From positions 4,402,001 to 4,466,000 of the forward strand of contig NZ_CP070326.1 in assembly GCF_016917755.1 (NCBI RefSeq): a stretch of DNA of 64,000 nucleotides. Reading direction: 5' to 3'. The notes under the pieces are model-generated. The model was not told the origin of the DNA. It did no database searches and saw only the letters and a list, made by a program, of their open reading frames with translations. Below are positions 60,171-64,000 of the stretch, piece after piece; positions within the stretch are counted from its first letter, which is position 1; each line of letters begins with the position of its first letter. The DNA is from Streptomyces noursei (lineage in GTDB: Bacteria; Actinomycetota; Actinomycetes; Streptomycetales; Streptomycetaceae). Position numbers and translations under genes: made by a program.

Positions 60171-61487
60171 GTGACATCGCCGGACAACCCCGCGCCCGCC
60201 CAGTCCCGCACCGCCCACCAGCCGCTTCAGACCGAGCTGCGGGATTCCGCCGCGCCCCGACGCACCCGCCGGACGCAGCGCGTCCTCGCCCTCACCGCCC
60301 TGCTCGCCGCGGGTGCGCTGTCGCTGACGGCCTGCGGTGGCGACGCCGAGGCGGGCGGCCAGGGTGACGGCAAGAACGGCCAGGCCGGGGCGGACGCCGC
60401 GGCGGCCAAGGACGCCTCCGACGCCAAGATCAAGGTCACCTCGAAGGACGGCGCCACCGACGCCAGCATCAACGACACCGGGGTGAGCGTCACCGGCGGC
60501 AAGTTGACGGACGTGAAGCTCACCGCCGTCGACACCGGCAAGGACGTCTCCGGCGCCATATCGTCGGACGGCTCCTCGTGGAAGCCCGGAGCGCAGCTGG
60601 ACCGCGGCACCAAGTACAAGCTCGTGGCGAACGCCAAGGACGCCAAGGGCCGTCCGGCGACCGAGAACGCGACCTTCTCCACGGTCTCGTCGGCCAACAG
60701 CTTCATCGGCTCGTTCACGCCCGACAACGGCAAGACCGTCGGCGTCGGCATGCCGGTGTCGTTCAACTTCGACAAGCCGATCGCCAACCAGAAGGACGTC
60801 CGGTCCCACATCACGGTGACCTCCAGCAGCGGCCAGCAGGTCGTCGGCCACTGGTTCGGCAACCAGCGGCTGGACTTCCGGCCGGAGGAGTACTGGAAGG
60901 CCGGCTCCAAGGTCACCATGAAGATCGACCTGGACGGGGTGAAGGGCGGCCCGGGCATCACCGGCGTGCAGTCCAAGACGGTGACCTTCACCATCGGGCG
61001 CTCGCAGGTCTCCACGGTCGACATGAACACCCAGACCATGACCGTCAAGCAGGACGGGAAGGTCATCAAGACCATCCCGATCTCCGGCGGCAGCCCCGAC
61101 CACCCGACCTACAACGGCCAGATGGTGATCTCGGAGAAGTTCGAGCAGACCCGGATGGACGGCTCGACGGTCGGCTTCGGCGGCGAGTACGACATCAAGG
61201 ACGTGCCGCACGCCATGCGGCTGTCGTCGTCCGGCACCTTCATACACGGCAACTACTGGGGCAGCTCGTCGATCTTCGGCCGCACCGGCACCAGCCACGG
61301 CTGCGTCGGCCTGCAGGACAACAAGGGCGGCGGCGGCGACACCCAGGCCAAGTGGTTCTACAACAACTCGCTGATCGGCGACGTGGTGGTCGTGAAGAAC
61401 TCCCCGGACAAGACCGTCAAGCCCGACAACGGCCTCAACGGCTGGAACATGTCGTGGTCGGAGTGGACGGCGGGCAGCTCGTCCTGA
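60171..61487 (+). CDS. L,D-transpeptidase lipoprotein (LdtMt-like)
   Basis: 438 residues. A 37-residue basic leader with several Arg pairs, a hydrophobic stretch and the lipobox LTAC (Cys55) anchor it outside. Two Ig-like domains follow (about 80-175 and 180-295), then the YkuD domain with HGNYWGSSSIFGRTGTSHGCVGL, catalytic His376 and Cys378, and a short C-terminal extension. This is the architecture of mycobacterial LdtMt2, which makes 3-3 peptidoglycan cross-links. GTG 60171 has GGAG eight bases upstream; an ATG 12 bases earlier overlaps it. A Crp-like palindrome lies in the promoter region. Confidence 0.93.
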   Translation: MTSPDNPAPAQSRTAHQPLQTELRDSAAPRRTRRTQRVLALTALLAAGALSLTACGGDAEAGGQGDGKNGQAGADAAAAKDASDAKIKVTSKDGATDASINDTGVSVTGGKLTDVKLTAVDTGKDVSGAISSDGSSWKPGAQLDRGTKYKLVANAKDAKGRPATENATFSTVSSANSFIGSFTPDNGKTVGVGMPVSFNFDKPIANQKDVRSHITVTSSSGQQVVGHWFGNQRLDFRPEEYWKAGSKVTMKIDLDGVKGGPGITGVQSKTVTFTIGRSQVSTVDMNTQTMTVKQDGKVIKTIPISGGSPDHPTYNGQMVISEKFEQTRMDGSTVGFGGEYDIKDVPHAMRLSSSGTFIHGNYWGSSSIFGRTGTSHGCVGLQDNKGGGGDTQAKWFYNNSLIGDVVVVKNSPDKTVKPDNGLNGWNMSWSEWTAGSSS

Positions 61488-61517
61488 CGACCGGCCGCAG
61501 CAGCAGCTGAAGCGCAC

Positions 61518-61560
61518 GAGGCGGTGACCGTCCCCTTGCAGGAGGGGCGGTCACCGCCTC
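61518..61560. terminator. Bidirectional hairpin terminator
   Basis: GAGGCGGTGACCG (61518-61530) pairs exactly with CGGTCACCGCCTC (61548-61560), extended by CCCC/GGGG, between the convergent transpeptidase and reductase genes. Confidence 0.9.
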
Positions 61561-61579
61561 GTCGGCTACGGGGGCGGGG

Positions 61580-62602
61580 TCAGGCCCGCGGCTCCCGGGG
61601 GTGCACCAGTTCCACCACGCCCCCGACGCTCTCCGCGCCGTGGCCGTCCGCCACCCGCCGCTTCATCAGCTCCCACAGCGGGGCGAACAGGTCCGTACTG
61701 ACGCCCTGCGCCCGGCTGACGTCGCCGATGGCGTCGTGCGAGACCTGCATGGCGAGATTGGAGCCGGTGGCACCGTAATCCCCCGAGTCCACCTGTGCGG
61801 CCATCGCCGGCAATTGGCTGTCGGCCATCGCCCGCAGCCACGGGATCAGGAGTTCGGTGGTGAATGCGGTGACGTTTCCGCCGGCCGAGCGCACCAGGCC
61901 GGCCGCGTGCAGAAATCCGCCGAACATGCCGTACATTCCGCTCAGCAGCGCGAGGTCGTTGAGCGGGGCCGACCCCGGGTCCGCGCCCAGATAAACACTG
62001 CCGGCGAAAGCGTCGAGCACCTCGCGATGCGCCTCGAAGGCGTCCTTCGCACCGCTGTAGAGCACAACGGCCTGCGGCTGTCCGATGATGTCCGGCACGG
62101 CCATGATGCCGCCGTCGAGATAGTCCGCGCCGAGCCCGGCGACCCGCTCGGCCAGCTCCCGGGCCTCGGCCGGCGAACCATTGGTCACATTGACCACGAC
62201 CCGGCCCTTCAGCGCCGCGTCGGCCCCGTCGTCGGAGAGCAGCGGCGCGATGTCCGCGTAGTCCAGGATGCAGACGATCACGATGTCGCTCGCGCCGATC
62301 GCCTCGGCGGGGGACGCCGCGCGCCGGGCGCCCTTCTCCACCAGCCCGTCGGCTTTACGGGCCGTGCGGTTCCACACCGTCACCCGATGGCCGGCCGCCA
62401 GGAGAGCCGCCGCCAGGGCCGTTCCCATGTCTCCCAGGCCCAGGACCGCGACGTTCCGCCGAGCCGCCGCACCGGCCGCGTTCCCCGCCGCATTTCCCGC
62501 CGCATTTCCCGCCGCATTTCCCTCCACCTGGCCCACCACATTGCCTGCCGCATTACTCGCCGCATTGCCCGCCGCATTACCCACAGAATCGTCCACCGAC
62601 AT
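61580..62602 (-). CDS. Imine-reductase-like NADP-dependent oxidoreductase with NAAG-repeat leader
   Basis: 340 residues. After a leader of nine Asn-Ala-Ala-Gly-type tetrapeptides (9-44) comes the Rossmann motif GLGDMG (55-60) with NRTARKAD for NADP, then VNVTNGSPAEARELAER and DYLDGGIMAVPDIIGQPQAVVLYSG, typical of imine reductases within the beta-hydroxyacid dehydrogenase superfamily, and a helical C-terminal half for domain-swapped dimers. It should reduce cyclic imines or related substrates. Without the leader the protein has normal length. An ACTGAT/ATCAGT inverted repeat lies about 30 bp before the ATG. Confidence 0.85.
   Translation of the reverse strand: MSVDDSVGNAAGNAASNAAGNVVGQVEGNAAGNAAGNAAGNAAGAAARRNVAVLGLGDMGTALAAALLAAGHRVTVWNRTARKADGLVEKGARRAASPAEAIGASDIVIVCILDYADIAPLLSDDGADAALKGRVVVNVTNGSPAEARELAERVAGLGADYLDGGIMAVPDIIGQPQAVVLYSGAKDAFEAHREVLDAFAGSVYLGADPGSAPLNDLALLSGMYGMFGGFLHAAGLVRSAGGNVTAFTTELLIPWLRAMADSQLPAMAAQVDSGDYGATGSNLAMQVSHDAIGDVSRAQGVSTDLFAPLWELMKRRVADGHGAESVGGVVELVHPREPRA
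62471..62578. repeat. 12-bp tandem repeats coding the NAAG leader
   Basis: Nine in-frame 12-bp units (gccgcatttccc / gccgcattgccc type on the plus strand), four of them nearly identical in a row. They encode NAAG with variants NAAS, NVVG and QVEG. Copy number probably varies. Confidence 0.85.
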
Positions 62603-62630
62603 AACGGAACCGTGCTCCCGCCTCGTTCTC

Positions 62631-62651
62631 ACTGATTGCTTGTCGATCAGT
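62631..62651. promoter_or_regulatory. Inverted repeat upstream of the reductase (candidate operator)
   Basis: ACTGAT (62631-62636) and ATCAGT (62646-62651), a perfect 6-bp inverted repeat with a 9-base spacer, 29 bp upstream of the reductase start; TetR-like in size. No TetR gene is adjacent within the window. Confidence 0.45.
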
Positions 62652-62688
62652 CTTGGCGGGGGCACGGTTCCGGACAAGTACCCACTAT

Positions 62689-64000
62689 TTAGTGCGTGGT
62701 TACCTCGCGGTGCGTACCCACCTCGGGGTGCGGGGCGTCGGTGGCCGCCGCCGTCTCCGCGTCCGATATCCGCGCCGGCCGGGACCGGAACTGCTTGAGG
62801 AGGACGACCAGGGCGGCGCTGACGACGGTGCCGGCGGCGACGGCCAGGAGGTACAGCAGCGGCTGGCCGATCAGCGGGACGACGAAGACGCCGCCGTGCG
62901 GAGCGCGGAGGGTGCAGCCGAAGGCCATCGACAGCCCGCCGGTGACCGCGCCGCCGGCCATCGCGGAGGGGATCACCCGCAACGGGTCGGCGGCGGCGAA
63001 CGGAATGGCGCCCTCGGTGATGAAGGACGCGCCGAGCACCCAGGCGGCCTTGCCGTTCTCCCGCTCGGCGCGGGTGAAGAGGCGGCCCCGCACGGTCGTG
63101 GCCAGCGCCATCGCCAGCGGCGGGACCATGCCGGCCGCCATCACCGCGGCCATCACCTTCAGGCTGCCGGGGTTGGGGTTGGCCAGGCCGCCGACCGCGA
63201 AGGCGTAGGCGACCTTGTTGAGCGGACCGCCCAGGTCGAAGCACATCATCAGGCCCAGCAGCACGCCGAGGATGACGGCGTTGGCGCCGGAGAGACCGGT
63301 CAGCCAGCCGGTGAGGGCCTTCTGGAGGGCGGCGATCGGCTTGCCGACCACCAGGAACATCAGGAAGCCGACCACCGCCGAGGAGAGAAGCGGGATCACC
63401 ACGACCGGCATGATGCCGCGCAGCACCGGCGGCACGCCGAGCCGTTGGATCGCCCGTACCACCGCGCCGGCCAACAGACCGGCGATCAGCCCGCCCAGGA
63501 AGCCGGCGTTGACGGTGAGTGCGATCGCGCCGCCGACGAAGCCGGGGACCAGTCCGGGCCGGTCCGCCATGCCGTAGGCGATGAAGCCGGCCAGGACCGG
63601 GACGAGGAAGCCGAAGGCGGTACCGCCGACCTGGAAGAGCAGCGCCGCCCAGCTGGCCGACTCGGCCCACACGAAGTGGTCGGCGACCGACGGCGCCTTG
63701 TCGACGGTGTAGCCGCCGATCGCGAAGGCGAGGGCGATCAGCAGGCCGCCCGCGGCGACGAACGGCACCATGTAGCTGACGCCGGTCATCAGCCAGGTGC
63801 GGAGCCGGGTGGCGTAGCCGTCGGTGGCCTCGGCGCCCCGGTCCATGGGGGCGGTGGGGACGGTGGGGCGCGCCGGTGCGTCGGCGGTCCCGCCGTGGGC
63901 GGCCTTCTCCCGCAGTTCGGCGAGGAGTTCGGCGGGGCGGTTGATGCCGGCCTTCACCCCGACGTCGACGACGGGCTTGCCGGCGAACCGCTCCCGGTCC
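62689..64000 (-). CDS. fruA: Fructose-type PTS permease, EIIC part (5' end outside window)
   Basis: 437 codons of the C-terminal part. It enters at the right edge with DRERFAGKPVVDVGVKAGIN, the end of an EIIB-type domain and linker, followed by a 40-residue Ala/Pro linker and the EIIC channel: WLMTGVSYMVPFVAAGGLLIALAFAIGG, GLVPGFVGG, DLGGPLNKVAYAFAVG, FITEGAIPFAAADPLRVIPS and APHGGVFVVP, all typical of fructose EIIBC. It imports and phosphorylates fructose with HPr. The stop is TAA at 62689-62691, rare in this DNA. The EIIA/EIIB domains and any fruK/fruR genes should lie just outside. Confidence 0.93.
   Translation of the reverse strand, partial: DRERFAGKPVVDVGVKAGINRPAELLAELREKAAHGGTADAPARPTVPTAPMDRGAEATDGYATRLRTWLMTGVSYMVPFVAAGGLLIALAFAIGGYTVDKAPSVADHFVWAESASWAALLFQVGGTAFGFLVPVLAGFIAYGMADRPGLVPGFVGGAIALTVNAGFLGGLIAGLLAGAVVRAIQRLGVPPVLRGIMPVVVIPLLSSAVVGFLMFLVVGKPIAALQKALTGWLTGLSGANAVILGVLLGLMMCFDLGGPLNKVAYAFAVGGLANPNPGSLKVMAAVMAAGMVPPLAMALATTVRGRLFTRAERENGKAAWVLGASFITEGAIPFAAADPLRVIPSAMAGGAVTGGLSMAFGCTLRAPHGGVFVVPLIGQPLLYLLAVAAGTVVSAALVVLLKQFRSRPARISDAETAAATDAPHPEVGTHREVTTH

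Noticed and set aside
62471..62578. Short repeats upstream of the reductase as a CRISPR or regulatory iteron
   Set aside because: They are in-frame 12-bp coding repeats giving Asn-Ala-Ala-Gly; no spacers.

Overview
This is a high-GC chromosome segment from a Streptomyces-type actinomycete. The signs are near-total G/C at third codon positions, many GTG and some TTG/CTG starts, leaderless TANNNT-type promoters, rare TTA leucine codons, a ParB-type parS palindrome, and families typical of Streptomyces (SARP regulator, tricorn protease, TipAL-type MerR, YtrA-type GntR). No complete mobile element or CRISPR array is present. Species cannot be named from sequence alone.

Layout. 1-8.5 kb: end of a P450-like gene, a tricorn protease, a small Gln/Arg-rich protein, and a translationally coupled operon for a Baeyer-Villiger-type monooxygenase, an alpha/beta hydrolase and a short-chain dehydrogenase, divergent from a MerR regulator. 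8.5-10.5 kb: exodeoxyribonuclease III gene with a second copy of its 3' end about 1.2 kb away; between the two copies lies a secreted SH3-like protein with 17 octapeptide repeats. 10.7-23.2 kb: small secreted protein, acetyltransferase, ABC transporter with YtrA-type GntR, a histidine kinase with a lipoprotein but no response regulator, a TipAL-like MerR with a glycosyltransferase, and a P450 divergent from a large SARP-NTPase regulator. 23.2-27.7 kb: MatB-like polysaccharide synthase/deacetylase, a membrane partner, a GH46 chitosanase lipoprotein, then tRNA-Ala(CGC) beside a decayed tyrosine-integrase 3' end.

27.7-42.7 kb is a conserved actinobacterial block, syntenic with a mycobacterial region as I recall it: sepX/glpR, rimJ-like, mog, moaC, glp (MoeA family), galU, 5-formyl-THF cyclo-ligase, a parS site, penicillin acylase, K+/H+ antiporter, MFS pump, a Ruc-type zinc-ribbon chaperone with a sigma-R promoter overlapped by a CIRCE element, MTA phosphorylase and mscL. 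It combines Moco chemistry, cell division, UDP-glucose supply and protein-stress defence.

43.3-49 kb is an accessory sulfide-detoxification block: persulfide dioxygenase-rhodanese, GntR/UTRA regulator, TauE/SafE exporter and type II sulfide:quinone oxidoreductase. Three of these four genes, and a neighbouring acetyl-CoA-synthetase fragment, carry a TTA codon, suggesting bldA (developmental) control.

49-64 kb: a MerR-PP2C fusion, M20 amidohydrolase, O-methyltransferase, LtrA family protein, two L,D-transpeptidases, P1-family Ntn peptidase, VIT1-family transporter, small membrane proteins, a CaiB-family CoA transferase followed by a Crp-like site, an imine-reductase-like enzyme with an Asn-Ala-Ala-Gly repeat leader, and the 3' part of a fructose PTS permease running off the right edge.

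Strongest points for a second look: the sigma-R/CIRCE-controlled Ruc homologue, the duplicated xth end around the repeat protein, the TTA-rich sulfide cluster, the parS site and the MerR-PP2C fusion.
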